Shown: piece after piece, positions 63,747 through 64,000 of the stretch
Numbering within the stretch: the stretch's first letter is position 1
How the letters are laid out: each line of letters starts with the position of its first letter
DNA from: Sphingomonadaceae bacterium
Lineage (GTDB): Bacteria; Pseudomonadota; Alphaproteobacteria; Sphingomonadales; Sphingomonadaceae
Assembly: GCA_021732525.1 (NCBI GenBank)
Contig: JAKFUU010000003.1
Location: forward strand, 1 to 64,000
Direction of reading: 5' to 3'
DNA: 64,000 bases
Position numbers and translations under genes: made by a program
The notes under the pieces: generated by a model
The model's input: only the letters and a program-made list of their open reading frames with translations
What the model was told of the DNA's origin: nothing
Databases searched by the model: none

Positions 63747-64000
63747 TCACACCAATTCCCCCAATTTCTTCAGCGCTGCCTCGGTCAGCATTCCTTCATC
63801 CGGCGCACCTTCAAACACGCTGGCGATAAAGGCTTGCAGCATCAGCTTCTTGGCATCCGCGGGCGCAATGCCGCGCGCCGCCAAATAAAACAGCCCCATC
63901 GGATCAAGCTCTCCAATCGCGCAGCCATGTGCGCATTTTACATCATCGGCGTAGATTTCCAGTTCGGGCTTGGCGTTTGCTGTGGCTGTCCGGTCGAGCA
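63747..64000 (-). CDS. sufD: SufD, C-terminal part (5' end outside window)
   Basis: Reading from the right edge on the minus strand gives 84 codons ending in TGA at 63747. The protein contains ELEIYADDVKCAHGCAIGEL and GLFYLAARGIAPADAKKLML, the conserved C-terminal region of SufB/SufD with the ADDVKCAHG motif. It forms the scaffold complex with SufB and SufC. SufD rather than SufB is chosen because it precedes sufS and has the typical short C-terminus. Confidence 0.93.
   Translation of the reverse strand, partial: LDRTATANAKPELEIYADDVKCAHGCAIGELDPMGLFYLAARGIAPADAKKLMLQAFIASVFEGAPDEGMLTEAALKKLGELV

Noticed and set aside
1-64000. CRISPR arrays, rRNA genes, and complete insertion sequences
   Set aside because: No regularly spaced direct repeats, rRNA-like stretches or transposase genes were found by reading through; the only repeats are palindromic intergenic elements and the integrase-linked ones listed.

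Overview
The window is a piece of an alphaproteobacterial chromosome, most likely from the order Sphingomonadales. This rests on GC-rich codon use, on the mix of core genes, and on several families of palindromic intergenic repeats of kinds I remember as common in sphingomonad genomes. No rRNA or strongly genus-specific marker is present, so genus is not called.

Positions 1 to about 24,380 are a mobile, defence-rich genomic island whose left end lies outside the window. Its right border is the 3' end of a tRNA-Gly(GCC) gene (24384-24458, minus strand), a classic integration site. From left to right it carries: the C-terminal half of a DNA adenine methyltransferase; a parDE-type toxin-antitoxin pair; a short tyrosine recombinase preceded by a 15-bp inverted repeat; a two-gene cargo of unknown function (3735-5542) that ends against a decayed duplicate of the recombinase 3' end; a mobilization block with a MobQ-type relaxase, a candidate oriT, a membrane protein and a VirD4/TraG-type coupling protein; a block of small, membrane and lipoprotein genes (9674-12389); a CHAT-protease operon (12533-15864); a membrane/coiled-coil gene pair (16582-18043); a retron with a recognisable msr-msd region and an RT-TOPRIM fusion; a SPARTA-type short Argonaute/TIR-APAZ operon; and an ArdA antirestriction gene. 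The retron and SPARTA belong to known antiphage families. The CHAT operon, the 3735-5542 pair and the 16582-18043 pair are the best candidates here for undescribed systems.

Positions 24,460 to 64,000 are ordinary core chromosome. Blocks are: cnoX-type thioredoxin and a LON-substrate-binding protein; marC, a lipoprotein gene, folD, yggT, argB and a YhhQ-type transporter; a nucleoside transporter, mutS and maeB; a molybdenum-hydroxylase cluster (MocA-like and XdhC-like maturation factors, lipoprotein cytochrome c, large and small hydroxylase subunits); a CitE-like lyase and a penicillin-acylase-family hydrolase; a PAS-GGDEF-EAL-PilZ regulator; clpB; a methyltransferase; accC-accB-aroQ; an AraC-type regulator; a sterol-desaturase-family protein; thiS-thiG; an OmpA-like lipoprotein-sized protein, a 30-residue membrane peptide and a helix-hairpin-helix protein; a VOC protein; dapD; a HAD phosphatase; and the suf cluster (sufA-like, sufT, sufS and the 3' end of sufD).

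The island genes plausibly act as a package: conjugative mobilization functions move it, ArdA shields it from host restriction on entry, parDE stabilises it, and the SPARTA, retron and probably CHAT modules protect the host from competing phages and plasmids. All functions are inferred from sequence reading without database searches.
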